Part shown: piece after piece, positions 9,227-18,086 of the stretch | Layout of the letters: each line of letters starts with the position of its first letter | Numbering within the stretch: the first letter of the stretch is position 1 | Origin: an uncultured Bacteroidales bacterium | Lineage (GTDB): Bacteria > Bacteroidota > Bacteroidia > Bacteroidales > P3 | Direction: 5' to 3' | Assembly (NCBI GenBank): GCA_905236645.1 | Contig: CAJOMZ010000010.1 | Location: forward strand, 1 to 41,856 | Length of the DNA: 41,856 nucleotides | Program-made: the position numbers and the translations under genes | The notes under the pieces: generated by a model | Seen by the model: the letters and a program-made list of their open reading frames with translations, nothing else | Database searches by the model: none | What the model was told of the DNA's origin: nothing

Positions 9227-9624
9227 TTTATTTTTCGCTGCCGCATTATTTTGTCCTCCAAACCCTTTGCGCCGCCGCAGGCGCCGGCCTGCAACCGCCC
9301 CGAAGCGCAAGGCGCCGCTCCGCCCCTGCCCGGCCGCGTCGCCTCAGCGACGCTCACGCACTGTGAAAACAACGCTCCTCCTCCCTACCAACACCGCTCG
9401 TTGTCCAGTCGTTGTCCAGTTGTTGTCCAGTTGTTGTCCAGTCATTGACTGGACAACCACTGGACAACAACTGGACAACGACTGGACAACGAGCGGTGTT
9501 GGTCCCTTCCAAAACGGGCCTTGAAACGGACAAAACACTATGAGGAACGCCGCCGTTCCCATAGCGTCGGGAGCGGCGGCATTCGCTTGATATTCTGGAT
9601 AATTATTGCCTAACCCATTGACAA
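9227..9624. other. Intergenic region between the thrS promoter and nrdJ
   Basis: There is no credible gene here. The left part (9262-9360) is very GC-rich with CGCCG-type runs. The centre holds the 115-bp inverted repeat. The right part (9503-9590) contains the flank shared with the element at 29823 (TTGGTCCCTT, AAAACACT, CGTTCCCATAG). ORFs listed here arise from the repeat. Confidence 0.6.
9388..9502. repeat. Large inverted repeat with 11-nt tandem units, copy 1
   Basis: Two 57-nt arms are symmetric around position 9445 and pair at 56 of 57 positions. Each arm starts CCAACACCGCTCG and continues with four 11-nt units TTGTCCAGTYG/TTGTCCAGTCA. The central loop is a single base, so a cruciform or an extended RNA hairpin is possible. 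It lies downstream of nrdJ and upstream of the thrS promoter. There is no T-tract at either side, so it is not a standard terminator. Confidence 0.95.
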
Positions 9625-12387
9625 TCAGCTACACTTCGACCATCCACAGTTGGTGCAGTGCTTGCAGCCGCTGCTGTAGACGACGGTTTTCTGGCCGCAG
9701 TCGGGGCACACCTCGTCGGTGGCAGTGCCGTCCTTGATGTAGCGTCGCAGGGCGCGGGCCACGCCGTTCTTCCAGGTGGTGATGGAGTCCTCGTCGAAGT
9801 TCAGCTTCTCAATAAGGTCAACCACATTGGGTATCGGCATACCGTGGCGCAGGATGCCCGAGATGAGCTTGGCGTAGTTCCAGTATTCCTGCTTGAAGGT
9901 GCGCGAGAGGCCCTCCATCGTCACCTTGTAGCCGTCCGAGTCGAGATACTGGAAGTCGTAGCGGGCGTGCTCATAGCCCTGTTCCTTGACGCGGATCACC
10001 CAGCCCTTTTCGACAAAGGGAGGCAGGTAGAAGTTGGTGGCGCGGCCGGTGAAGATTTCGTAGGGGCGGCCCTCATACATACCGACCACGGCAATCCAGT
10101 CTTCGCGGTTGTTCTTGAAACGGACAATCTCGGCCTCGAGCTTTTTGGGGCGCTTGGGGGCCTTGGTCTCGGCAAACTGCGGGGTGCTCTGCTCGTCGTT
10201 GCTTACCAGCACTCCGTGGCGGCTGCCGTCGCGGTAGATGGTGCAGCCTTTGCAGCCTGATTTCCAAGCGGTCTCGTAGATTTCACGGACAATCTCTTTC
10301 GAGGTCTCTTTGGGGATGTTGACGGTGACGCTGATGGAGTGGTCGACCCACTTTTGGATGGCGCCCTGCATCTTGACCTTGTTCACCCAGTCGATGTCGG
10401 CCGAGGTAGCCTTGTAGTAGGGCGACTGCTCAATTATCTTGTTGAGGTCGGCGTCCTTCATCGACATCACCTCATCGGCGTCGTAGCCGTTGACCTTCAG
10501 CCAGTCGATGAACTTGGGGTGGAACACGTTGTACTCCTCGAAATAGTCGCCGCTCTGGTCCTGGACAATCTTGTGCTTGGAGGTGTCCTTGTCGTTGGGG
10601 TTTATTTTCTTGCGGCGCTTGTACGACACAAGGAATACGGGCTCTATGCCCGATGTTGTCTGAGTGCAGATGCTCACGGTGCCCGTCGGGGCGATGGTGA
10701 GCAGGGCTATGTTGCGGCGGCCGTAGGTCAGCATATCGGTGTAGAGCTGGGGGTCGGCCTCGGCCAGGCGCTGGATGAAGGGGTTGAGCTTCTCGCGGTT
10801 TGCATCATAGATGGGGAAGCAGCCGCGCTCCTTGGCCATCGTGACCGATGAGCCGTAGGCGCTGCAGGCCAGTGCGCGCTGCACGCTGACCGCAAATTCC
10901 GTGGCCTCTTCGGTGCCGTAACGCAGGCCGAGAGCGGCCAGCATATCGCCTTCGGCGGTGATGCCGAAGCCCGTGCGACGACCTTCGAGGCACTTCATCT
11001 TTATGTTGAGCCAGAGGTTCTTCTCTACCGACTTTATCTCTTCGCTTTCCGGGTCGGTCTCTATCTTGGCGATTATAGCCTCGACCTTCTCAAGTTCAAG
11101 GTCGATAAGGTCGTCCATCAGGCGCTGGCCCATAGCCACGTGTTTCCTGAAGAGCTCGAAGTTGAACTTGGCTTGAGGCGTGAAGGGGTTTTCCACATAG
11201 CTGAAAAGGTTGATGGCCTGCAGCCTACAGCTGTCGTAAGGGCACAGCGGTATCTCGCCGCAGGGGTTGGTGCTGACGGTGCGGTAGCCGCAGTCGGCAT
11301 AGCAGTCGGGCACCGATTCGCGGAGGATGGTGTCCCAGAACAGGACGCCGGGCTCGGCGCTCGACCAGGCGTTGGCGATGATCTTGTTCCAGAGGGCCGA
11401 GGCGTCGATTTCCTTCTTGACAATGGGGTTGTCAGAATCGACGGGGTACTGCTGCACGAAGGGCTTGCCTTCCATAGCGCAGCGCATAAACTCATCGGTG
11501 ATTTTGACCGACACGTTGGCACCGGTAATCTTGCCTTGCTCGAGCTTGGCGTCAATGAACTTCTCGGAGTCGGGATGCTTTATCGATATCGAGAGCATCA
11601 GGGCGCCGCGGCGCCCGCCCTGCGCCACCTCGCGGGTGGTGTTGGAGTAGCGCTCCATAAAGGGCACGATGCCTGTCGACGTGAGGGCGCAGTTCTTGAC
11701 GGGGCTACCGCCAGGGCGTATGTGGCTGAGGTCGTGGCCCACGCCGCCGCGACGCTTCATAATCTGCACCTGCTCCTGGTCTATCTTCATTATGCCGCCA
11801 TACGAGTCGCTGTTGCCGCTGTTGCCGATGACAAAGCAGTTGGAAAGCGACACCACCTGGAAGTTGTTGCCTATGCCCGACATCGGGCTGCCCTGCGGGA
11901 TGATGTAGCGGAAGTCCTTGAGCAGGCCGTAGATCTCTTCCTCGCTCATCGGGTTGGGGTACTTGCGCTCAATGCGTGCAAACTCCGATGCAATGCGGCG
12001 ATGCATCATATCGGGGTTCTGCTCATAGATTTTGTTGACGTCACGCAGTGCGTACTTGTTCATCCATACATTGGCAGCCAACTCGTCGCCGCGGAAATAA
12101 TCCACCGACGACTTCATAATCTCATCCGTGGTGTACTGTTTGTACGTTTTCTTCTCTGTTTTGTCCATTTTCGGTGTGCTGACTTTCGTCTCTTTTGTTA
12201 CTTTTTTTAATGATGTATTTTCGGCAGGCTGACTGGCAGGGGCCTGGGCATTAACAGCCTCGGTATTATGCAACATACTGTCGGAATGCTTTTTATCCGA
12301 CTTGGAAGCGCGTGGTGTAGACTTGCCTTTCTTTGGCTCTGGAGCCGCAGAATCCCCAAAGTCCAAAATTAAATCATTCCCTTTCAT
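9625..12387 (-). CDS. nrdJ: Adenosylcobalamin-dependent ribonucleotide reductase (class II)
   Basis: It reduces ribonucleotides to deoxyribonucleotides using a radical formed from AdoCbl, needing no oxygen. The track starts at TTG 12447; ATG at 12387 gives MKGNDLILDFGDS and 920 residues, and is preferred. A Lys/Ser/Pro-rich, probably disordered N-terminus (to about residue 75) precedes the catalytic barrel. Visible motifs are NPCGEIPLCPYDSC (radical Cys and Glu), GGVGHDLSHIRP, and APTGTVSICTQTTSGIEPVF. The C-terminal tail CPDCGQKTVVYSSGCKHCTNCGWSKCS has the zinc-ribbon and redox cysteines typical of this subgroup. With mutB it makes two B12-dependent enzymes in the window. No B12 riboswitch was recognised upstream. 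Confidence 0.96.
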   Translation of the reverse strand: MKGNDLILDFGDSAAPEPKKGKSTPRASKSDKKHSDSMLHNTEAVNAQAPASQPAENTSLKKVTKETKVSTPKMDKTEKKTYKQYTTDEIMKSSVDYFRGDELAANVWMNKYALRDVNKIYEQNPDMMHRRIASEFARIERKYPNPMSEEEIYGLLKDFRYIIPQGSPMSGIGNNFQVVSLSNCFVIGNSGNSDSYGGIMKIDQEQVQIMKRRGGVGHDLSHIRPGGSPVKNCALTSTGIVPFMERYSNTTREVAQGGRRGALMLSISIKHPDSEKFIDAKLEQGKITGANVSVKITDEFMRCAMEGKPFVQQYPVDSDNPIVKKEIDASALWNKIIANAWSSAEPGVLFWDTILRESVPDCYADCGYRTVSTNPCGEIPLCPYDSCRLQAINLFSYVENPFTPQAKFNFELFRKHVAMGQRLMDDLIDLELEKVEAIIAKIETDPESEEIKSVEKNLWLNIKMKCLEGRRTGFGITAEGDMLAALGLRYGTEEATEFAVSVQRALACSAYGSSVTMAKERGCFPIYDANREKLNPFIQRLAEADPQLYTDMLTYGRRNIALLTIAPTGTVSICTQTTSGIEPVFLVSYKRRKKINPNDKDTSKHKIVQDQSGDYFEEYNVFHPKFIDWLKVNGYDADEVMSMKDADLNKIIEQSPYYKATSADIDWVNKVKMQGAIQKWVDHSISVTVNIPKETSKEIVREIYETAWKSGCKGCTIYRDGSRHGVLVSNDEQSTPQFAETKAPKRPKKLEAEIVRFKNNREDWIAVVGMYEGRPYEIFTGRATNFYLPPFVEKGWVIRVKEQGYEHARYDFQYLDSDGYKVTMEGLSRTFKQEYWNYAKLISGILRHGMPIPNVVDLIEKLNFDEDSITTWKNGVARALRRYIKDGTATDEVCPDCGQKTVVYSSGCKHCTNCGWSKCS

Positions 12388-12583
12388 ACAGAAAAGATTT
12401 TTAGTTGCACAAATACAAAATGTTATAACCTGTTGGGTCCTTGTCAATCAGATTGCTAAATTACAGAGAAGATTCCTTAAACACGCAAAAGGGATGATAT
12501 AATTATCAACATACATTTTAACAACGCCCGATAGTGCTGACTATCAGCCGTCAGCGCGGCACCGACGACTCGAGCAAAAAAGA

Positions 12584-12612
12584 AAGAGGATGCTCGCGGC
12601 GAGCATCCTCTT
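12584..12612 (-). terminator. Terminator of the T9SS cargo gene
   Basis: AAGAGGATGCTCG pairs with CGAGCATCCTCTT over a 3-nt loop. On the minus strand it is followed by TCTTTTTTG, as expected for the gene ending at 12635. Confidence 0.85.
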
Positions 12613-12634
12613 GGCATTTCTCTGTAATAAAAGG

Positions 12635-13342
12635 CTACTTCACGACAAGCTTTTTGATGCCGTAAACGTTTGCACGCGACTTGATGCCATACATATAGAC
12701 ACCTGCAGGCAAGCTACTGACATCCACCTGCATACAGCCTTCGCCGTCATTGAGGGGCACCTCGCGCACAACGGTGCCGGTCATATTGTAGACTACCAGC
12801 AGGCTGTTGGCATCGGCATTGCTGTAGCTGATGCTTACCGTCGACACGGCGGGGTTGGGGAAAGCATTAACGAGGCAGCTCTGGCTTGCCTCGGCAATGC
12901 CGGTGTTGTTCTTGTTGTAGACCCTGGTGTAGAATTCGAAGCGCACGCTGGTATTGTTGGTATCGTATACGCTGATTTTGAACAGGCCTGTAGGAGCGTC
13001 GGCGGGCACGGTGTAGTCGATGTGCACGTCGTCATAAACGCCGTTGCCTTCGATTGTGAACGGAGCCGATGTGGTGCCCGACACGCAAAGCAAGCCGGTG
13101 CATATCGACCAGATTTCGGTTGTGGTATTGTCAATCTTTTCTGCAGCAATGCGGCACACTCTGTTCGATGAGCCGTTGTTGTGGAATGCCGGCGTGAACT
13201 GGATTTCGTCGTTGGCACCTGCTTTCAGGTTGATGGTGTCGCCGTTCTGGAGATTGCTTTCGTTATACGAAACCGTAAGCACCTGCGCCTGTGCAAATGC
13301 TACGCAACCAATTAATAATGCGGATAATAAAATACGTTTCAT
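12635..13342 (-). CDS. Secreted protein with T9SS type A sorting domain
   Basis: 235 residues. The signal peptide MKRILLSALLIGCVAFAQAQ is followed by a beta-rich domain of about 120 residues without a recognised family. The last 75 residues form a typical T9SS C-terminal sorting domain: FPNPAVSTVSISY, VVYNMTGTVV, and DVSSLPAGVYMYGIKS..YGIKKLVVK. The protein should pass the outer membrane by the type IX system and be anchored or released after cleavage of this domain. It has its own promoter and terminator. Export route is well supported; function is unknown. Confidence 0.9.
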   Translation of the reverse strand: MKRILLSALLIGCVAFAQAQVLTVSYNESNLQNGDTINLKAGANDEIQFTPAFHNNGSSNRVCRIAAEKIDNTTTEIWSICTGLLCVSGTTSAPFTIEGNGVYDDVHIDYTVPADAPTGLFKISVYDTNNTSVRFEFYTRVYNKNNTGIAEASQSCLVNAFPNPAVSTVSISYSNADANSLLVVYNMTGTVVREVPLNDGEGCMQVDVSSLPAGVYMYGIKSRANVYGIKKLVVK

Positions 13343-13369
13343 ACTATTAATAATTAAATTTTAGCGATG

Positions 13370-13399
13370 CAAAAATAGACAAATTTTCCAATACGGCAA
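13370..13399 (-). promoter_or_regulatory. Promoter of the T9SS cargo gene
   Basis: On the minus strand TTG (13399-13397), a 19-nt spacer and TATTTTTG (13377-13370) give a full Bacteroidetes promoter, about 28 nt before the ATG. It overlaps the 3' end of the upstream sirtuin gene region. Confidence 0.7.
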
Positions 13400-14089
13400 T
13401 TATTTCTTTGCCAGCCCTATCAATTCGTCGACGACCTTCTTGACGCCCGTGCCTGCTTTTTCCTGTATCACAGTGATGTTGCGCGACACCGTCACCGCCT
13501 TGGGGTCGACAAGATAGCAGGGGCTGGTGCGTGGCACATAGTGAATCAACCCTGCTGCAGGATAGACATTCAACGATGTCCCTACGACAATGAAGTAGTC
13601 GCACACCTCGCACAGCTGCGCTGCAGGCTCGATGTTGGGCACCGCCTCGCCGAACCAGACAATATGCGGACGCAACTGGGTTCCGTCCGGAGCCTTGTCG
13701 CCCAGGTGGATGTCGTTGTAACCGATATCAACAATCAGGTTGCTGTCGCGCTCGCTGCGTGCCTTGGTCAGCTCGCCGTGCAGGTGCAGCACACTCTTCG
13801 AGCCGGCCTGCTCGTGCAGGTTGTCCACATTCTGTGTCACAATCTGCACGTCATAAAACTCTTCCAATCTCACCAGTTGCCGGTGCCCCTCATTGGGCTT
13901 GACGGCAGCCAGTTGGCGACGGCGCTGGTTGTAGAAATCCAGCACCAGGGCCTTGTCCTTGGCGTAGCCTTCTGGCGTAGCCACATCCTCAACGCGGTAC
14001 TGCTCCCACAGGCCGTCACTGTCGCGGAAGGTGCTGATTCCGCTCTCGGCACTGATGCCAGCGCCGGTAAGTACAACAATCTTTTTCAT
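13400..14089 (-). CDS. cobB: Sirtuin, NAD-dependent protein deacylase (class III type)
   Basis: 229 residues. It removes acyl groups from lysines using NAD+. Seen motifs: GAGISAESGISTFRD (NAD binding, residues 9-23), TQNVDN (85-90), catalytic His104 in HLHGEL, and GTSLNVYPAAGL. Tyr53 and Arg56 in YNQR match the Tyr-x-x-Arg pair that binds succinyl or malonyl groups in SIRT5/CobB-like enzymes, so desuccinylase activity is likely. The four zinc cysteines are absent, as in some short bacterial class III sirtuins. It starts 2 nt after the stop of the PorE-like gene, so the two are probably cotranscribed. Confidence 0.92.
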   Translation of the reverse strand: MKKIVVLTGAGISAESGISTFRDSDGLWEQYRVEDVATPEGYAKDKALVLDFYNQRRRQLAAVKPNEGHRQLVRLEEFYDVQIVTQNVDNLHEQAGSKSVLHLHGELTKARSERDSNLIVDIGYNDIHLGDKAPDGTQLRPHIVWFGEAVPNIEPAAQLCEVCDYFIVVGTSLNVYPAAGLIHYVPRTSPCYLVDPKAVTVSRNITVIQEKAGTGVKKVVDELIGLAKK

Positions 14090-14091
14090 TA

Positions 14092-16065
14092 CTATAATAC
14101 TTTTATTTCAGTTCTTCGGTTCTCGCCCCTGCCCTCTTCGGTGTCGTTGGTGGCAACGGGTTGCGTCTCGCCATAGCCCTTGTAGGCCAGTCGGCCGGCG
14201 GCGATGCCCTTGCCTACGATATAGTCATACACCGCCTTGGCGCGCTGCTCCGACAGCCGCAGGTTGTCTTCCGGACGGCCCACGTTGTCCGTATGGCCGC
14301 CAAGCTCTATTTTCAGTGCAGGATTCTTCTCAAGCAGCTCCACGACCTTGTTCAGCTCATATTCCGACTCTTTAAGGATCTGCCATCGTCCCGTTTCAAA
14401 GAAGACGTTGTTCAAGGCTATGCGCTCGCCACTCTCGATGGGATGCAGCGTTATGTCCACGACAACAGGCTTCCAATTGTCGTATCCGTCATCCTCACGC
14501 TCCCACACCTCGCTCTGCGAGTGCATCAGGTAGCCGTCGGCACTGACGTGGAAGGCATAGACGCCGTCGGCAGGCAGACTGACTATGTATTGCCCGCTTT
14601 GTGCATCGCTCGAAGTGTTGGCCACCACACGGCCTTCCGTGATATCGACCACCTTGATGTCTGCAGCCACCTTCTGCCCTGTCTTGGCATTGGTCACGGT
14701 GCCCTTGAAGCATATCGCCACCGTCGGACGCGCCTGCTCGGGCAGGTCGAAGCTATACAAGTCCATCTTGCCGTAGCCGCCATCGCGTTCGGAAGCATAG
14801 ATGGCAGTCCGGCCATCGGCACTGACTATAAGGTTGTTGTCATCTCTCTCGGTATTGATCGGGTAGCCAAGATTCACCGGATCACTCCAAGGGCCGCCGT
14901 CAAATTGCCTGAACGACACAAAGAGGTCGAAGCCGCCCATTCCCTCGGGCCTGTTGCTGGAGAAATATAGCGTCCTGTCGTCGAAATGGATGAACGGCGA
15001 CATCTCGTCCCACTCTGTGTTTATCGTGGGCCCGAGGTTTTCAGGTTCCGTCCAGCGTCCGCCGTCGAAGGTGGTCTTCCAGATGTCCATACCGCCGTAG
15101 CCGCCCTTGCGGTTGCTCACGAAATAGAGCGTCTTGCCGTCGATCGAGAACGTTGGCTGGCCCTCCCAGGCACCGCTGTTCACCGTCGAGCCGAGGTTGC
15201 GCGGCTTGCTCCATTTGCCGGTCTTGTTCACGCACATATAAAGGTCGCAACGGCCGCCGCCGTCATTGCGGTTGCAGGCGGTGAAAAACATTATGCGTCC
15301 GTCCTGCGATATGCACTGCGCGCCCTCGTTGTCGTTGCTGTTCACCGGTTCGGGCATCCTTGCTGCCTTGCCCCACTTGCCGTCGGCCAGGGTGCTCACA
15401 TACAGGTCCTCCTCCTCTTTGGTGTCGGCGGTGGTAGTGGCCTTGCGCGGGAAGCGGCGCGTGAAGACCAGCGTCTGTCCGTCGACCGTAAGCGACGGCA
15501 GATACTCATCGTCCTTGCTGTTCACCGCCGCACCGAGGTTATGCGGATTGAAAGGCACGGGGTTGGCCAAAGCCTCCTTGCGGAAGCGGGCCTTCTTCAG
15601 ACAATTCTGTGCATCCAGCAAGGTCTCGTTCTGCCTCTTGTCCAACTCCAAGTATGTCTCGAAGCACTTGATGGCCTCGTCGAAATGTCCGTCATACAGT
15701 TCCAGCTTGCCCAAACTGACCCAGGCCGGCGTGAAGAACTCCCTGTTCCTCTCCACCACGGCGCGGTAGTGGCGTTTCGCCCCGTCGCGATAGTTGCGTG
15801 CCGCCAAGCCTTGTTCCTCCATCGATATGCGGTCGATGTCAGCCATCAAGTCGGCCAAAATCAGATGGGCCTCCAAAAAGCCGTCGTCCTCCTTCAACGC
15901 CTGCTCAAAACCGTTCATTGCGGCTTCGTTCTTGCCCTGATAGAGCGTCTCCATTGCACGCTCATACAGCCTGATAGCCTTCTTGTTATCGGTCGAGTAG
16001 CTCTGCCCCTGCGCCACGGCAGCGAACAGGCAGAGCAATATCAGTATATGTTTCCTTATATTCAT
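14092..16065 (-). CDS. porE: PorE-like T9SS protein: TPR, beta-propeller, OmpA domain
   Basis: 657 residues. The signal peptide (MNIRKHILILLCLFAAVAQGQ) is followed by TPR repeats (about 25-160), WD40/PD40-type propeller blades (about 175-450) with repeats such as SIDGKTLYFVSNRKGGYGG and FDDRTLYFSSNRPEGMGG, a carboxypeptidase-regulatory-like domain (about 455-545), and a C-terminal OmpA peptidoglycan-binding domain (GGHTDNVGRPEDNLRLSEQRA). This order matches PorE of Porphyromonas gingivalis, which links the type IX machine to the cell wall. PorE is a lipoprotein; here a signal peptidase I site looks as likely as a lipobox at Cys12. Other Bacteroidetes OmpA/PD40 proteins share this layout, so the symbol is probable, not certain. 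Confidence 0.75.
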   Translation of the reverse strand: MNIRKHILILLCLFAAVAQGQSYSTDNKKAIRLYERAMETLYQGKNEAAMNGFEQALKEDDGFLEAHLILADLMADIDRISMEEQGLAARNYRDGAKRHYRAVVERNREFFTPAWVSLGKLELYDGHFDEAIKCFETYLELDKRQNETLLDAQNCLKKARFRKEALANPVPFNPHNLGAAVNSKDDEYLPSLTVDGQTLVFTRRFPRKATTTADTKEEEDLYVSTLADGKWGKAARMPEPVNSNDNEGAQCISQDGRIMFFTACNRNDGGGRCDLYMCVNKTGKWSKPRNLGSTVNSGAWEGQPTFSIDGKTLYFVSNRKGGYGGMDIWKTTFDGGRWTEPENLGPTINTEWDEMSPFIHFDDRTLYFSSNRPEGMGGFDLFVSFRQFDGGPWSDPVNLGYPINTERDDNNLIVSADGRTAIYASERDGGYGKMDLYSFDLPEQARPTVAICFKGTVTNAKTGQKVAADIKVVDITEGRVVANTSSDAQSGQYIVSLPADGVYAFHVSADGYLMHSQSEVWEREDDGYDNWKPVVVDITLHPIESGERIALNNVFFETGRWQILKESEYELNKVVELLEKNPALKIELGGHTDNVGRPEDNLRLSEQRAKAVYDYIVGKGIAAGRLAYKGYGETQPVATNDTEEGRGENRRTEIKVL

Positions 16066-16101
16066 ACCCTCTATAACGGCCTATGCCTGCATTTATTGTG
16101 C

Positions 16102-16140
16102 AAAAAACGAGGGCGTCCTGCCATTGGCAGAGCGCCCTCG
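16102..16140 (-). terminator. Terminator of ackA
   Basis: CGAGGGCG...TGCCA and TGGCA...CGCCCTCG form a long, slightly bulged stem (16108-16140). On the minus strand it is followed by TTTTTTG, just downstream of the ackA stop at 16159. Confidence 0.8.
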
Positions 16141-16158
16141 TTGAATCGAAGTCAAGTC

Positions 16159-17358
16159 TTACTTGCCGTTGACCAGGCGGAAGGTGTCACTGGCGATGAC
16201 ATATTCCTCGTCGGTGGTGACGACCACGGTGGCCACCTTCGAGTCGGGAGTCGAGATGACGACATCTTCGCCCATCGTCTTGTCGTTCAGCTCCATATCG
16301 ACCTTGATGCCGAGGCATTCGAGACCTTCAAGGATTGGGTGGCGCATAAACCAGGCATTCTCGCCGATGCCGCCCGTGAAGAGCAGCAGGTCGCAGCCGC
16401 CCATCTCGGCCATATAGCCGCCGATGTAGCGCTTGACGCGCTGTGCAAACATATCGAAGGCGTAGGTGGCACGCTCGTCGCCGGCATCGCGACCAGCACG
16501 GATGTCGCGCATATCCTGCTTGTCGCCGCTGATGCCTATCAGACCGCTCTGCTTGTAGAGCAGCTTGGTCAGAGCCTTGCTGTCCATACCCTGGTCCATC
16601 AGATAGAGAAGCACGCCCGGGTCTACGTCACCGCAGCGGCTACCCATCAGCAGGCCTTCCAGCGCGGTCATACCCATAGTGGTGTCGAAGCTCTTGCCGT
16701 TCATAATGGCGGCAATGGAGGCGCCGCTGCCGAGGTGACAGCTGATGATCTTGAGGTCGTTCCAATCGCGACCAATCATCTTGGCGGCCTTCTCAGCGAC
16801 GAACTTGTGGCTGGTGCCGTGGAAGCCATAGCGACGGATGCCGTATTTCTCGTAATATTCGTAGGGCAGGCCGTAGAGATACGACTTAGGCGGCAGGGTG
16901 CTGTGGAATGCCGTGTCGAAGACCACTGCCTGAGGCACGCCGGGCAGCACCTCGCGCATAGCGTAGATGCCGGCCAGATTGCCGGGGGTGTGGAGCGGTG
17001 CCAAGTGCTCGAGGCTCTTGATCTGCTCTATCACCTTGTCGGTCACAAGGGCACTGTCCTTGAAAATCTCACCGCCGTGGGCAACGCGGTTGCCGACAGC
17101 GCCGATTTCCTTCAGATCCTTGATAACGCCTATCTTCGGGTCGGTCAGGGCCTTGAGGACAATCTTGATACCCTCTGTGTGGTTGGGGATAGGCAGCTGC
17201 TCATAGTGCTTCTCGCCGTTGAACTTGTGAGTGAACTCACCCATTTCGAGACCTATGCGCTCCAGCAGGCCCTTTGCCAATACAGCAGCATTGTTAGCCA
17301 TATCTACCAACTGATACTTGATAGACGAGCTACCGCAGTTAAGAACTAATATTTTCAT
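16159..17358 (-). CDS. ackA: Acetate kinase
   Basis: 399 residues, full length. It makes ATP and acetate from acetyl phosphate. Family motifs visible are MKILVLNCGSSSIKYQL (phosphate loop), the substrate-binding VVFDTAFHSTLP, YGFHGTSHK, HLGSGASIAAI, and FTGGIGENAW. In many Bacteroidales it sits with pta (phosphotransacetylase); no pta is adjacent here. It is monocistronic with its own promoter and terminator. Confidence 0.98.
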   Translation of the reverse strand: MKILVLNCGSSSIKYQLVDMANNAAVLAKGLLERIGLEMGEFTHKFNGEKHYEQLPIPNHTEGIKIVLKALTDPKIGVIKDLKEIGAVGNRVAHGGEIFKDSALVTDKVIEQIKSLEHLAPLHTPGNLAGIYAMREVLPGVPQAVVFDTAFHSTLPPKSYLYGLPYEYYEKYGIRRYGFHGTSHKFVAEKAAKMIGRDWNDLKIISCHLGSGASIAAIMNGKSFDTTMGMTALEGLLMGSRCGDVDPGVLLYLMDQGMDSKALTKLLYKQSGLIGISGDKQDMRDIRAGRDAGDERATYAFDMFAQRVKRYIGGYMAEMGGCDLLLFTGGIGENAWFMRHPILEGLECLGIKVDMELNDKTMGEDVVISTPDSKVATVVVTTDEEYVIASDTFRLVNGK

Positions 17359-17437
17359 TGTTTATATTTGTTTTTGATTATTATATTTGTTTGAATTTCT
17401 TTGTATTATATGGATATGTAGCCGATACTTCAGTTTC

Positions 17438-17468
17438 CAAAAATACGTTTTTTCTCCGAATTGTCAAA
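17438..17468 (-). promoter_or_regulatory. Promoter of ackA
   Basis: On the minus strand TTTG (17468-17465), a 19-nt spacer and TATTTTTG (17445-17438) form a consensus Bacteroidetes promoter. The expected leader is about 72 nt. Confidence 0.75.
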
Positions 17469-17587
17469 TTTTTTAACAAAAGGAATGATACTCATATCTG
17501 TGAATAGTACTTTTTCCTCTGCGGACTACAAAGTCAAAGGCCTGCATTCCTGTCGTTGCCTTGTCGCTTTGCCAATGCTTGGAGGCG

Positions 17588-18043
17588 CTATTCCACTTTT
17601 GTCCAGTATACTGACTCGCTGATGCCAATCAGCGAACCCTTTACGCGCAGACGTCCGTCGCCGGTGAACTCAATGTGCAGATTTGCTCGCATTCCGCGTT
17701 GCGGGTCGTAAATCTTGGTGTCGTCCCAGCAGTGCTTTTTGGCGTTGTATTTCAGCCCTGTGAAGAGGACAACACGGTCGTATGGTGTCGTCCGAAGCTC
17801 TTTGTTGGGATTTTTCGTGTCCAGCAGTTTGTTGCCTTTGGCATCACGGTCTTTCTCCATCCAGATCATTTGTCCGCGATAAGTGCCGTTGGTCAGTTTC
17901 ACGATTTTGATTTTGTAACTGTTGTCACCCTGCTTTGCCTTGTAAACACCTATTATGTTGTCGGCATTGTCGTTACGGGTGTTTTGTGCCATTGCAGGAC
18001 CCAAGCCGAGCAATAGGACAAAAAGTAAAATTATACGTTTCAT
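17588..18043 (-). CDS. Exported DUF2147 protein
   Basis: 151 residues. The signal peptide MKRIILLFVLLLGLGPAMAQ is followed by a DUF2147 domain: IIGVYKAKQGDNSYKIKIVKL, GTYRGQMIWMEKDRDAKGNKLLD..NPNKELR, KIYDPQRGM, and a C-terminal GRLRVKGSLIGISESVYWTKV. DUF2147 proteins are small exported beta-barrel-like proteins of unknown function. It lies 43 nt after the TolC gene and may be the last gene of the efflux operon, although that spacing allows a separate promoter. Confidence 0.85.
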   Translation of the reverse strand: MKRIILLFVLLLGLGPAMAQNTRNDNADNIIGVYKAKQGDNSYKIKIVKLTNGTYRGQMIWMEKDRDAKGNKLLDTKNPNKELRTTPYDRVVLFTGLKYNAKKHCWDDTKIYDPQRGMRANLHIEFTGDGRLRVKGSLIGISESVYWTKVE

Positions 18044-18086
18044 ATCTGTGAATTGTTGTTGGTGATTATACTTAGTGGACTGTATT

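Noticed and set aside
9388-9502. CRISPR array or iteron-type origin for the 11-nt repeats
   Set aside because: Units are 11 nt with no spacers and lie in inverted arms; no cas or replication initiator gene is nearby. An origin cannot be fully excluded but nothing supports it.
9192-9562. ORFs across the copy 1 inverted repeat, with repeated QLDNDWTT-type peptides
   Set aside because: The peptides are translations of the 11-nt repeat in both directions; frames shift every unit, so no protein repeat is maintained.
14986-17349. 787-residue plus-strand ORF opposite ackA and the PorE-like gene
   Set aside because: It runs across two real minus-strand genes and the terminator between them; composition is typical of an antisense shadow.
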